The notes under the pieces were generated by a model. That model was not told the origin of the DNA, did no database searches, and saw only the letters and a list, made by a program, of their open reading frames with translations. A DNA stretch of 21,203 nucleotides from a virus. Made by a program: the position numbers and the translations under genes. Of this stretch, positions 1-8,048 are shown one piece after another; positions within the stretch are counted from its first letter, which is position 1; every line of letters starts with the position of its first letter. The stretch is from the IMG/VR virus record IMGVR_UViG_3300007512_001563, positions 1 through 21,203 of that record; one strand, given 5' to 3'.

Positions 1-1581
1 AATTTGGGAGAAACGGCCGTCCAATTTACTATTAGTGAGGAACCGACTGGTGATCAGGATCTGATTGCCGAGATCCATGACGCGGCAGCCGCACGCGAAT
101 CCGGAGACGAATTGGGGGAGCCTCAATGGAGCACGGAGCGAATCAACGATGTTCTCAATAGCACCGAAAAACAACAATTACCTTATTTCTATGTTTTCAA
201 TTTGGTTGATGAAATCTTGGCAGGCATTGAAAACTATTTAACAGAGATGCCTTCTACAATTGACACCCTTGAAGAACAAGGAACTATCAATGCAGAAGAG
301 GAAGAGGCAGAAAAGAAAAAGATCGAAAAGTTTAAACAACACTTTAAAAACTTCCGCGCCGTCTTGGGGCCTATAGAGATTGTGTCTCCCAAAGACCCCT
401 CCCAAAAATATCTTATCTCATTGGGAGACCTCCCGGTGTCAGTGAAATTTTTTATTGATTGGCTCACTGAAAAGCTTTTGCAAAAAGAAGAATCCGTATA
501 CCCGCTCCCCATGTTTTTAAATGATTTCTTTAATGTCTTGATTCGCAACTACCTGAATGATGATACCTGTTTCAAGGTACCTATCAAACAACGCGTGCGC
601 ATGTCCCAGACATCCTTGACTGATTATGCGTCCGCAGACTTCAGGGAGGGCATAGATACATTGACGGCACATACTTGGACGGCCCGAGCAGCAGCTAAAA
701 AGAAAGATTGGCCATTGATTGTTTCTGATGGAGGTGCAGGCGCCTATCTTCTCCCCGAAAATGCTTCGCCCTCACAATATTTGAGTTTTCCCGTCTTAAA
801 CATAGCGGGACCAGAAGGGTCGCGAGGCTTCAATGCCAATGCAGAACCCCCCCCCACAGAAACTAATTACCTTATTTACTATGGCGGGCGCACCACACCC
901 AAAGAAGCAATGAATGGAGATGTTGAAGAGGACCATCGCCGCGGCATCATGCACTATATCATGGGGGAAGACGTGGGAATTGTGAAGAAGATCGATCTTA
1001 AAAAGACCTCCTCCCCGGGCCTTAAAGAGGTGAGATTCGAACAAGAGGGCTACGATGGCTTAAAGCAATTGAGAGAAGTTTATGATGCCGACATCACCAC
1101 CTTCGCAGATGTAGGAGCCTTCCCGGGCAAATACATCTTCGTTGACCCACGCGGCTTTGCCCCACAGACTGCCGGCGTAGGAGATGACAAGCGCATGGAT
1201 TTAACTGAGTTTGGTGTGGGAGGGTATTATATGATATATCGTTCCGAACATTCTTTCGGGCCCGGCAAAGCTGAGAGTCGCGTAAGTGCCAAATGGGTTG
1301 CCGAAAGAACTGGTACCACTCGCACCGCAGAAGAGCAAGAAGCCTATAATGAGGAATATGCGATCAACCGTCCCCGTCCCTCCAAGTGTGACCCCCACGC
1401 TGGCGGCGCGCCAGCCGGACCGGCCGTACTGGGACAAGGAGATCCCACAAATCTTACTGGTGATCGTACTGCGGCAGACACCGTTTCGCTACCCAACGAA
1501 GATATTTACGCCAGCCGCGCCGGGACTGCTGCAGGGCCGTCTGGTGCCGATGTCATTCCTAGATCTGGGACGGAGAAGTGA
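1..1581 (+). CDS. Putative baseplate/tail-hub-like virion structural protein (5' partial)
   Basis: The frame is open from the first base of the window, so the N-terminus is missing; the TTG at 4 is unlikely to be the true start. At least 526 codons are visible. There is an acidic/lysine-rich helical stretch around residues 88-115. A C-terminal domain (about 310-440) has the pattern GEDVGIV, then LREVYDA, then FPGKYIFVDP, then GVGGYYMIYRSEHSFGPGK. A glycine-tyrosine turn followed by H-x-x-x-P-G and a beta strand recalls hub and late-control-like baseplate proteins of large phages, but this is pattern resemblance only. The last 70 residues are Pro/Gly/Ala-rich and probably disordered. The next gene follows after 6 bases, so the two are probably cotranscribed late genes. 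No catalytic motif was seen. Confidence 0.45.
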   Translation, partial: NLGETAVQFTISEEPTGDQDLIAEIHDAAAARESGDELGEPQWSTERINDVLNSTEKQQLPYFYVFNLVDEILAGIENYLTEMPSTIDTLEEQGTINAEEEEAEKKKIEKFKQHFKNFRAVLGPIEIVSPKDPSQKYLISLGDLPVSVKFFIDWLTEKLLQKEESVYPLPMFLNDFFNVLIRNYLNDDTCFKVPIKQRVRMSQTSLTDYASADFREGIDTLTAHTWTARAAAKKKDWPLIVSDGGAGAYLLPENASPSQYLSFPVLNIAGPEGSRGFNANAEPPPTETNYLIYYGGRTTPKEAMNGDVEEDHRRGIMHYIMGEDVGIVKKIDLKKTSSPGLKEVRFEQEGYDGLKQLREVYDADITTFADVGAFPGKYIFVDPRGFAPQTAGVGDDKRMDLTEFGVGGYYMIYRSEHSFGPGKAESRVSAKWVAERTGTTRTAEEQEAYNEEYAINRPRPSKCDPHAGGAPAGPAVLGQGDPTNLTGDRTAADTVSLPNEDIYASRAGTAAGPSGADVIPRSGTEK

Positions 1582-1587
1582 TAATTT

Positions 1588-2808
1588 ATGTCAACTTTTT
1601 ATACCAACACAAACCACGAACCAACCAGAACATTATTCATGAAGCGTTTAATGTATAGAATGCAGTTAGCGGGACAGGCCCGGAATCTTGTGGATTTCAA
1701 CTTAGGAGAGAAGTATCTCTTTGGCCGCGTCGACCGATTCTTTGTTCCCATTCAAACCCGCAATCCCCGCGAAGCCGCTTTGTTCGCCGGCTTTAAAGGC
1801 TTTCGTTCTAGCGCCGGCGCTTCGCAGAGTTATGAAGCTCTTTCCTTCGTGGTAGATGCTTTTGAACAAATGGCGTTGGAGTTTGAGAAATGCGCCGCCA
1901 AGGGCATTATTGACACGCAGGATTCTTTCTTGAGCAGCCTGCAGGTTCACAAAGCACACGTTAGTCATGAGTCTTTGTACGCCGATTACTTAGATATTTA
2001 TTTAAACACCTTGAAAGATCTCTTCGATGCTGATAAGATCAAGGTAAGAGACTTTAAAGAGTTCATGCAACATCTGGTGGTATATCTTGAAAGAACATTG
2101 CACACGATCCCCTTCACCAAGCCTGCATATATCAAGAGCCGACGCTGCAGCATTATGACGAGTGGTTTGGCTATTGAGATAGCAGATCTGGATCCTGTCA
2201 ACGACGATGAAAAGATAAATCAATTTGTGAACAGCAAGAACTGGGCTTTTTATGTTAACGCATGCAACGACTACGGCTTTATGGTAGATCAATTCGTCCC
2301 TTGGCGCATTGTATGTGATATTGATGCGCCTGGAATGTTAGAACTCTCGGCTAAATATTATTCTCCTACAACCGCCGCAGTCCTTCACAATAATTATGAA
2401 CATTCGCACAATAAATATTTTGAAAACTTTAGTTCGATTCTCCTCCGTTTATATAACATGGTAAAGTACGGCTCGTTTTATAGCTATGAAGAGTGTAATG
2501 GAAAAGTCCGTCGCAAAATGGTTATTCCCTTGTCTTATACATTAGAAGAGATACAAGCAGAATTTAATGAAGCTTATTTTTTACGCATATATTGTCATCT
2601 CCGTTTTCTTGAGGAAGAATCTGAATTTTCTATCAATGAGCGCGAGATGCTTATCAACGATTGCTTGCGGGCTGCCGAACAGATAGGAGTACGAGCCTCG
2701 TTGCTAATATTTGAAAGAATTTTAAATAAAACATTTGACTATCGGGGCTCAGCGAGTTATATTGAAAGATATAGACGTTTGGTGCGGGATGATATTTCAG
2801 GCTATTGA
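1588..2808 (+). CDS. Probable phage structural protein, unknown function
   Basis: A 406-residue soluble protein with no signal peptide or membrane segment. The ATG at 1588 has a GGAGAAG ribosome site at 1572-1578 that overlaps the end of the upstream structural gene, which suggests translational coupling. It is rich in aromatic and charged residues, with long helices around 115-165 and 285-385. A segment near residues 220-250 (NSKNWAFYVNACNDYGFMVD, then a PWRIVCDID stretch) looks like a conserved core. I recognise no enzyme motif and no exonuclease residues, which matters because a polymerase follows directly. Its last 20 bases overlap the polymerase gene. The virion-protein assignment rests mainly on its position behind the hub-like gene. 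Confidence 0.5.
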   Translation: MSTFYTNTNHEPTRTLFMKRLMYRMQLAGQARNLVDFNLGEKYLFGRVDRFFVPIQTRNPREAALFAGFKGFRSSAGASQSYEALSFVVDAFEQMALEFEKCAAKGIIDTQDSFLSSLQVHKAHVSHESLYADYLDIYLNTLKDLFDADKIKVRDFKEFMQHLVVYLERTLHTIPFTKPAYIKSRRCSIMTSGLAIEIADLDPVNDDEKINQFVNSKNWAFYVNACNDYGFMVDQFVPWRIVCDIDAPGMLELSAKYYSPTTAAVLHNNYEHSHNKYFENFSSILLRLYNMVKYGSFYSYEECNGKVRRKMVIPLSYTLEEIQAEFNEAYFLRIYCHLRFLEEESEFSINEREMLINDCLRAAEQIGVRASLLIFERILNKTFDYRGSASYIERYRRLVRDDISGY

Positions 2809-3973
2809 TGACAAATCTGAATGCATAGGCATTTATACAGACGGGAAACTTTATTATGAAAACTTTCCGGAGAATCTAACCAAGACTTGGAAATATTCTG
2901 GGTCGTTGGTCGACACCACCACAGACTACGCATGGTTGTACGCAGAGGGGCTAGCATTGAATCAGGTATGCCCGCCGGAACTCCAAGACGTTCTCAAGAG
3001 AGCACAAAAACGGTTGAGGGCTTACATTAAATCTTTTCAGATTGCCAAAGTAAGCATGCGAGACCACTGCATTTTTGATCTGGTCCCGGAAGATTTTCTT
3101 AAAGAGTTTTGCGAGATCAAAAACAAAATTACGGAGTATGTTTTTGAGACGCACACAAAACCTGAATGCTACGAACACTTGCACAATATTGAAAAGCTTT
3201 TATATAAGATACGCTATCAGCCTTTGAACTTAAACAACGAGGGGTGTAAAAATCTACACTTATCCTCTCGTGATTCTAGAAGAGCCAAGCTGTTGTTAAG
3301 TGGGCCCAATTATATAGATTATAATTTATTTGGAACTGTTACAGGAAGGCTCACCACCTATTCACAAAGTTTTCCGGTACTCACTACGCAAAAAGAATTT
3401 AGAAAATTGTTAAAACCTCACAATGACTGGTTTTTGTCATTGGATTATAACGCTGCGGAAGTACGAACCTTTATCGCGTTGGCTGGAGAGAAACAACCAC
3501 AAGAAGACGTGCACGAGTGGCATATCAAAAACCTTATTCAAGGAGAGATAGATCGTGACGACGCCAAGACTCAATTTTTTGCATGGCTTTACAACCCGGA
3601 TGCAGCGAACAGTGAATTTAGTATTTATCATCGCGAAAAAGTTCTTGACAAATGGTATGATAAAGGGTATATTAAGACAGTGTTTAAGCGCCGTATACAA
3701 GTTGAACCGCGCAAGGCTTTAAACTATTTGATTCAAAGCACTACAGCCGATTTAGTCCTGGAACGTGCCTGCGCAGTAGACGTATTCTTAGAAGGAAAGA
3801 AGTCGTTTATCTCTCACATTGTGCATGATGAAGTGGTGATCGATCTCGCAGACGAAGACCGCCCACTAGTCCCCCAGCTAAAAGAAATTTTTGCTAATAA
3901 TCTTTTGGACACCTTTATGGTTAACTTAAATTGTGGAAAGAATTATTATGAACTTCAAGAGTTAAAGATATGA
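2789..3973 (+). CDS. polA: Family A DNA polymerase, short form without a 3'-5' exonuclease domain
   Basis: Template-directed DNA synthesis. All three palm/finger motifs are present. Motif A is DYNAAE (D219, E224). The O-helix keeps R256, K260, F264 and Y268 in the canonical R-x3-K-x3-F-x3-Y spacing, with Asn instead of the usual Gly after the Tyr. Motif C is HDE at 346-348. TVTGRLTT before motif A and NYLIQSTTADL before motif C also match the family. The protein is only 394 residues. The roughly 170 residues before the polymerase core are too short for, and show no motifs of, a DEDD exonuclease or 5' nuclease. I chose the ATG at 2789; an upstream in-frame TTG at 2735 would lengthen the overlap with the preceding gene and has no clear ribosome site. 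The stop overlaps the next start as ATGA. It shares the window with a complete DnaE, so it may act in repair, gap filling or primer processing rather than bulk replication. Confidence 0.9.
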   Translation: MIFQAIDDKSECIGIYTDGKLYYENFPENLTKTWKYSGSLVDTTTDYAWLYAEGLALNQVCPPELQDVLKRAQKRLRAYIKSFQIAKVSMRDHCIFDLVPEDFLKEFCEIKNKITEYVFETHTKPECYEHLHNIEKLLYKIRYQPLNLNNEGCKNLHLSSRDSRRAKLLLSGPNYIDYNLFGTVTGRLTTYSQSFPVLTTQKEFRKLLKPHNDWFLSLDYNAAEVRTFIALAGEKQPQEDVHEWHIKNLIQGEIDRDDAKTQFFAWLYNPDAANSEFSIYHREKVLDKWYDKGYIKTVFKRRIQVEPRKALNYLIQSTTADLVLERACAVDVFLEGKKSFISHIVHDEVVIDLADEDRPLVPQLKEIFANNLLDTFMVNLNCGKNYYELQELKI

Positions 3974-4830
3974 TTTCAGTAATTGGAATAGGGAATGCCG
4001 CATCGGCTATTGCAGAAAAGTTTTCTGGTATGGAGAACTATGAAGTTTATTCGCTAAACACCAACGTGGCCCGCAATAGTAAATTTAAAATTAAGCTCAA
4101 GAGGCTTGGCGACCCCGAAGCTTATGAGGAAAACATTCCTAATTTAGAGAAAGTGTTCGCCAATATAAGAGAACGCGTCCAGGTATTTGTTATGGGCTCA
4201 TCGATGAGTTCTAATTATACCCTAGGAATTCTAGAGCAGATCAAAGATAAAAAAATAGATTTATTTTATATCCGCCCCGACATCGAGTTATTGACCGGGA
4301 CTCCCCAGCTTTTAGAACGCGTCACTTTCGGGGTGCTCCAGGAGTATGCACGTTCGGGATTGTTTAGTTCGATTACGTTAATATCTAATCTAAAACTAGA
4401 AGAAGCCTTGGGCGAAGTGCCTATTAAAAACTATTATGAAATGCTGAATGAGTTTATCTTTTCCACTATTCATTATTTAAACTACTTTGAATTTAGCGAG
4501 CCAGAAATTGGCCAAGTCTCCAAGCCGGCAGCTATCCATCGCATTAGAACCTTGGGAATGTTGGACGTTAATTCTTTAGAAGAAAAATGGCTTTTTGACC
4601 TTGACAACCCCCGTGAGTTGTGTTATTATATATGTATAAACGAAGAGAGATTGGCCACCGAAGGCGGCTTACACAAACAGTTGGTTGATAAGCTTAAAGA
4701 AAAGCCTAAAAATACTTTTCGCAAGATTTCTTATGCAATTTATGAAACAGAACATGATGACTTTGGGTTCTGCGTTGCCCACACTAACGCAATACAAGAA
4801 AATACTCTTGACAAAGAAGAGCAAGAGTGA
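3970..4830 (+). CDS. Divergent FtsZ/tubulin-like protein lacking the GTPase signature
   Basis: The 286-residue protein follows the FtsZ fold order. It starts with a Rossmann-like VIGIGNAASAIAEKF segment, then YSLNTN where FtsZ has AVNTD. Later comes VQVFVMGSSMSSNYT where FtsZ has the GGGTGTG phosphate loop. IDLFYIRPDIELL and then LISNLKLEEALG match the FtsZ stretch ending IPNDKLLKVLG, followed by a helix like the FtsZ core helix H7 region. The glycine-rich signature loop is replaced by GSSMSSN, and the synergy-loop N-x-D catalytic residues are not evident, so GTP hydrolysis is doubtful. The C-terminal third is unlike FtsZ. It overlaps the polymerase stop by 4 bases and precedes ssb, so it is expressed with replication genes. 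A role as scaffold, partner of host FtsZ, or DNA-positioning factor is inference. An unrelated dinucleotide-binding protein is the main alternative. Confidence 0.5.
   Translation: MISVIGIGNAASAIAEKFSGMENYEVYSLNTNVARNSKFKIKLKRLGDPEAYEENIPNLEKVFANIRERVQVFVMGSSMSSNYTLGILEQIKDKKIDLFYIRPDIELLTGTPQLLERVTFGVLQEYARSGLFSSITLISNLKLEEALGEVPIKNYYEMLNEFIFSTIHYLNYFEFSEPEIGQVSKPAAIHRIRTLGMLDVNSLEEKWLFDLDNPRELCYYICINEERLATEGGLHKQLVDKLKEKPKNTFRKISYAIYETEHDDFGFCVAHTNAIQENTLDKEEQE
4601..4629 (+). promoter_or_regulatory. Candidate extended -10 sigma-70 promoter inside the FtsZ-like gene
   Basis: TTGACA at 4601-4606, a 17-base spacer, and TATTAT at 4624-4629 preceded by TGT. It lies about 235 bases upstream of the ssb start and would add a second promoter for ssb. 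Being inside a coding region it could be coincidental, but it matches the other promoters of the window in spacing and in the TGN element. Confidence 0.45.
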
Positions 4831-4836
4831 TATACT
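4808..4836 (+). promoter_or_regulatory. Strong sigma-70-type promoter for ssb
   Basis: TTGACA at 4808-4813, an exact 17-base spacer, and TATACT at 4831-4836 with an upstream TGA (extended -10). It sits at the 3' end of the FtsZ-like gene, 27 bases before the ssb start. A ribosome site AAGGAG follows at 4847-4852, so the leader would be short. This fits the high expression expected of a single-strand binding protein. Confidence 0.75.
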
Positions 4837-4862
4837 TTATTCACACAAGGAGAAATTGAATA

Positions 4863-5630
4863 ATGTCAATTGATATGGAGCTTATGCGCCGCAAGCTCGC
4901 AACTTTGCGCGGCGAAAACAAGGGTGATACTAACTCTGTTTGGTTTAAACCAGACGAGGGAGACACCGACATTCGGATCATTCCAACTAACGACGGAGAT
5001 CCTTTGAAGGAAATGTTCTTTCACTATAACGTTGGCGAACACCGAGGAGGAATCCTCTGTCCCAAGCGCAACTATGGAGAAGAATGTCCTATTTGTGAAT
5101 TCGCTTCTTCGCTTTGGCGAGAAGGAAGTGATAGCAACGATGAGGAAAGCAAGAAGCTTGCAAAGGCACTCTTTGTACGCACTCGCTACTTCTCTCCCGT
5201 TGTGGTTCGTGGTCGAGAAGATGAGGGAATCAAGGTGTACGGTTATGGTAAGACCGCATACGAACTTCTTCTTGGCTACATTTTAGACCCGGAATATGGG
5301 GACGTCACAGACGTTACGGAGGGTACAGATATTACTCTTACCTACACCAAGCCCACCAAGCCCGGTGCCTATCCCCAGACGAGCCTGAAAATGCGTCGTA
5401 ATACCTCAACATTGCTTGAGGATACTGAGGCCATCCCCGCCCTCCTTGATGGCATGCCGGAATTTGACGGTCTATTCGAACGTCTTAGCCCGGAGCAGGT
5501 CGGCGCTATTCTCGATGAACAACTTGCCGGAGACGGATCCGCTGAGTCACGTTCACGCGAGACTACCAAGTATAGTACGACTGAAACTACTGACGTGGAT
5601 CGTGCATTTAATGAACTGGTAGCAGGCTAG
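4863..5630 (+). CDS. ssb: T4 gp32-like single-stranded DNA-binding protein
   Basis: Coats and protects single-stranded DNA at the fork and organises replication and recombination proteins. The 255-residue protein has the gp32 layout. A basic N-terminal segment (RRKLATLR, about 9-16) corresponds to the cooperativity region. It is followed by an OB-fold core with a zinc site: H54, C66, C75 and C78 (the last two in CPIC) reproduce the His-Cys-Cys-Cys order of T4 gp32. A Ser/Thr-rich linker leads to a C-terminal tail containing DVDRAFNELV, like the partner-binding tail of gp32 relatives although only mildly acidic. The start has an AAGGAG site 10 bases upstream and its own strong promoter. A hairpin follows the stop, so it may also be made as a monocistronic message. 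Confidence 0.9.
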   Translation: MSIDMELMRRKLATLRGENKGDTNSVWFKPDEGDTDIRIIPTNDGDPLKEMFFHYNVGEHRGGILCPKRNYGEECPICEFASSLWREGSDSNDEESKKLAKALFVRTRYFSPVVVRGREDEGIKVYGYGKTAYELLLGYILDPEYGDVTDVTEGTDITLTYTKPTKPGAYPQTSLKMRRNTSTLLEDTEAIPALLDGMPEFDGLFERLSPEQVGAILDEQLAGDGSAESRSRETTKYSTTETTDVDRAFNELVAG

Positions 5631-5641
5631 GCTCGCCCCGC

Positions 5642-5675
5642 TGGCAGACCGGGAAATGTCTGCCACTTTAAATTT
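5642..5675 (+). terminator. Likely intrinsic terminator after ssb
   Basis: An 8-bp perfect stem TGGCAGAC (5642-5649) and GTCTGCCA (5658-5665) with an 8-base loop, followed by an AT-rich run containing TTTAAATTTT. It starts 11 bases after the ssb stop codon. The U tract is not pure, so termination may be partial and let some transcripts reach the next gene. Confidence 0.55.
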
Positions 5676-5695
5676 TATATATTTACGGAGTTAAA

Positions 5696-6880
5696 ATGGG
5701 TACCAATGTTATACCTTTAAAGAAAAATGATGATGTTGCTGGTTTGATTAGTAATGAAGACACAATCGTTCGCAAAGCAATGTCCCTAGGCCATAAAGAT
5801 CCGAGAGTGGATGAGAAATGTCACGCAAAACTGTTACTCGTCCCAATCGGAGATAAAATCTATCGAAGATTTATAACTGGCATGATTGAGTTATCACAGG
5901 ATGACATTAGCGAGGCGCAAATACGACTTAAGGTGTCTGATGAAAAATATTGTAGAGAAGAACTAGGCCCATTAATTGAGAAAAATGGACTCGAATATCT
6001 TCCATTTGTTAGCCATGGCACCCAGAATATTTGGAACATGGAGACAGGTCATCACCGAAGTTTTTATTTGCTGCATCAGCGACGTGATGAAAGCTTTTTT
6101 GCATTTGTGGTTAGTAATGAATTTTATGAAGCTCTAAAGGATGGCACGTATGGCAAGCCAGTGTCGAATAGTTATGCTAAGGTAAAGGGCCGTATTCAAT
6201 GTAACCCCCCACCCGCAGGAAACTTCTACAAGCTCACTGATATTTTTATCCAGCTAGCCGGCCTAAGAAAGGCGGACCCAACTTTTGGAGGCTTGGTTCC
6301 ATCCGGCGAGTTTCCAACAAGAGAAGAATTCGATGATATTATGAACGATATTCATCCCAAGCAATTTCTCTATAAGGCAACCAGAACAAAGATTCGTAAC
6401 CAATGGATAAGAAGTGGAACAGATGCAAACTCAAAAGTCAAACCAGTTACATTTGCTGATAAGACTAATGATTTGGTTAAAAATGGATATGATCCTGGCG
6501 TTACTATGGGCCGAAAAAATAAGCAAAAAAGAAAGAAATTTTTAGAGCATTTTGACGAGGATAAGAAAACATATCTTGCTTTTACATCCACTAACGGCAA
6601 TAACTTTAGAGCAAATATTATTACTTCTTTAATTGAAAGTCACCACGATGGAACTCTCGTAGGCGACTCCTCTTACGAGATAGTTGTTTATTGTGACATA
6701 TATAATGTTAAAGAGAGTTTGACCTTGTTAGAGCAAGACAGAAATAGTTTTGTTGAAGAGGTAAAAAAGTGGAATGATATCTTGAAAAATACTTGTCGAT
6801 TGAAGTTTGGTTTTTCTAAGATTATTTTTCCAAAACAGTTGACGATTCCGTCTGATACTGGTAAAGTTATAAAGCTTTAA
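5696..6880 (+). CDS. Protein with a ParB/sulfiredoxin-like GHHR motif, unknown function
   Basis: A 394-residue soluble protein. Residues about 85-140 resemble the N-terminal ParB/Srx fold: REELGPLIEKNGLEYLPFVS, then an ETGHHR motif (G118-R121), then a strand ending FFAFVV. This matches the ParB plan of a helix, 'sI..nGl..P..V', a G-x-R nucleotide-binding turn, and a second strand. The C-terminal part has a very basic segment (RKNKQKRKKF, about 272-281) that could bind nucleic acid. The gene looks more AT-rich in synonymous positions than its neighbours and stands between a terminator and recA, so it may be a later insertion. The start is ATG at 5696 with GGAG at 5687-5690. Chromosome-partition ParB function is not implied. 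The assignment is by motif reading only. Confidence 0.4.
   Translation: MGTNVIPLKKNDDVAGLISNEDTIVRKAMSLGHKDPRVDEKCHAKLLLVPIGDKIYRRFITGMIELSQDDISEAQIRLKVSDEKYCREELGPLIEKNGLEYLPFVSHGTQNIWNMETGHHRSFYLLHQRRDESFFAFVVSNEFYEALKDGTYGKPVSNSYAKVKGRIQCNPPPAGNFYKLTDIFIQLAGLRKADPTFGGLVPSGEFPTREEFDDIMNDIHPKQFLYKATRTKIRNQWIRSGTDANSKVKPVTFADKTNDLVKNGYDPGVTMGRKNKQKRKKFLEHFDEDKKTYLAFTSTNGNNFRANIITSLIESHHDGTLVGDSSYEIVVYCDIYNVKESLTLLEQDRNSFVEEVKKWNDILKNTCRLKFGFSKIIFPKQLTIPSDTGKVIKL
6839..6867 (+). promoter_or_regulatory. Candidate promoter for recA
   Basis: TTGACG at 6839-6844, a 17-base spacer, and TAAAGT at 6862-6867 preceded by TGG. It ends 32 bases before the recA start. The hexamers are weaker than those before ssb, but spacing and the TGN element are the same. 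Confidence 0.4.
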
Positions 6881-6899
6881 ATTAAAACAGGAGGGCAGT

Positions 6900-8048
6900 A
6901 TGCCAAGAAAGGCAAAACAAACCAAGGCTGGTCGTGTATCTATGCAAGATCTCATGACCTTGGTAAATAAAAAAGCGGGACGTAATGTTGCGCACGATTT
7001 AACGGGTGAGAATCCCACCGAAGTCAAAGAATGGATCCCCACAGGATCGCGTTGGCTTGATAGTATTATATGCAAGGGACACATCGGCGGCATTCCTGTC
7101 GGCAAGGTTACAGAGATTGCAGGACTCACCTCCACAGGGAAGTCTTACATGGCCGCACAGATTGCAGCCAACGCCCAGAAAATGGATAAGCTCGTCGTAT
7201 ATTTTGATTCCGAGTCAGCCATCGACCCTGCTTTTTTGGAGGCAGCAGGCTGCGACCTAGAGCGCTTAATGTACGTTCAGGCATCGTCTGTCGAGTTTGT
7301 TCTTGAGACAATTGAAGAACTTCTAGGAGCAACCGACGAGAAGCTGCTATTGATTTGGGATTCTCTCGCGTTCACTCCCGCAGTGTCGGATGTGGAAGGC
7401 GACTTTAATCCGCAATCCTCGATGGCAATGAAGGCGCGCATCCTTGCGAAGGGAATGTCAAAGCTGACCCTTCCTATCGCAGACAAGCAGGCAACCTTCT
7501 TGGTTCTTAACCAGCTTAAGACTAACATTACTAGTGGGCCCATGGCTCATATCACTGCCATGACTACACCCTACATGACACCCGGCGGAAAAGCAATGCA
7601 CTATTCTTATTCGCTGCGCATCTGGCTCACCGGACGCAAGGCCAAGAGTGCTTTCGTGATGGATGATAAAGGTTTCCGTATTGGATCTGAAGTTAAAGTT
7701 AGACTAGAGAAGTCTAGGTTCGGAACCCAAGGAAGAAACTGTGCCTTCCGTATTATGTGGGGTACCGATGAGGTTGGCATCCGCGATGAAGAAAGCTGGT
7801 TCGATGCTATCAAGACATCCGAATACTTGACTTCCAAGGGTGCATGGTATACTTTAGAGACTGCAGACGGCTACACAAAAAAGTTCCAGCCCTCTAAGTG
7901 GTCCGAGATTATTAAATCAGATAATGAATTTAGAGAACAGGTCATACGTCTGATGGATGAAGAAGTCATTCAACGATTTGATCGGCGCGAAGGAACTGCC
8001 GACGATTTTTACGAACCTTATGAAGAACAGGAGATTTCAAATGAATAA
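6900..8048 (+). CDS. recA: RecA/UvsX-like recombinase
   Basis: ATP-dependent strand-exchange protein for recombination-dependent replication and double-strand-break repair. The 382 residues include a Walker A loop GLTSTGKS (75-82), a probable catalytic glutamate in FDSES (E105), Walker B LLLIWDS (149-155) and a loop segment around FLVLNQLKTNI where RecA family members sense ATP. The order and size are closer to phage UvsX proteins than to host RecA. The Lys/Arg-rich N-terminus and acidic C-terminus (YEPYEEQEISNE) are typical of filament regulation by charge. A strong AGGAGGG site at 6889-6895 fixes the start. The last 8 bases overlap the next gene. It works with the gp32-like SSB two genes upstream. 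Confidence 0.9.
   Translation: MPRKAKQTKAGRVSMQDLMTLVNKKAGRNVAHDLTGENPTEVKEWIPTGSRWLDSIICKGHIGGIPVGKVTEIAGLTSTGKSYMAAQIAANAQKMDKLVVYFDSESAIDPAFLEAAGCDLERLMYVQASSVEFVLETIEELLGATDEKLLLIWDSLAFTPAVSDVEGDFNPQSSMAMKARILAKGMSKLTLPIADKQATFLVLNQLKTNITSGPMAHITAMTTPYMTPGGKAMHYSYSLRIWLTGRKAKSAFVMDDKGFRIGSEVKVRLEKSRFGTQGRNCAFRIMWGTDEVGIRDEESWFDAIKTSEYLTSKGAWYTLETADGYTKKFQPSKWSEIIKSDNEFREQVIRLMDEEVIQRFDRREGTADDFYEPYEEQEISNE

Noticed and set aside
796-1044. Open frames on the minus strand throughout (for example 796-1044, 12515-12925, 13170-13541)
   Set aside because: They lie fully inside well-supported + strand genes, lack ribosome sites and recognisable domains, and would contradict the single direction of all real genes.
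1286-1642. A second + frame of 118 codons at the end of the first structural gene
   Set aside because: It overlaps the proline-rich C-terminus of that gene and the start of the next. Its composition is that of a shifted frame, and there is no ribosome site.
1588-3973. Idea that the gene at 1588 is the exonuclease half of a split DNA polymerase
   Set aside because: No DEDD or other nuclease residues are visible in it. The short PolA has its own ATG, and the 20-base overlap is ordinary packing, not a frameshift.
7827-7853. TTGACT and TGG-TATACT inside recA
   Set aside because: The spacer is only 15 bases, so promoter activity would be poor. Not counted with the set.
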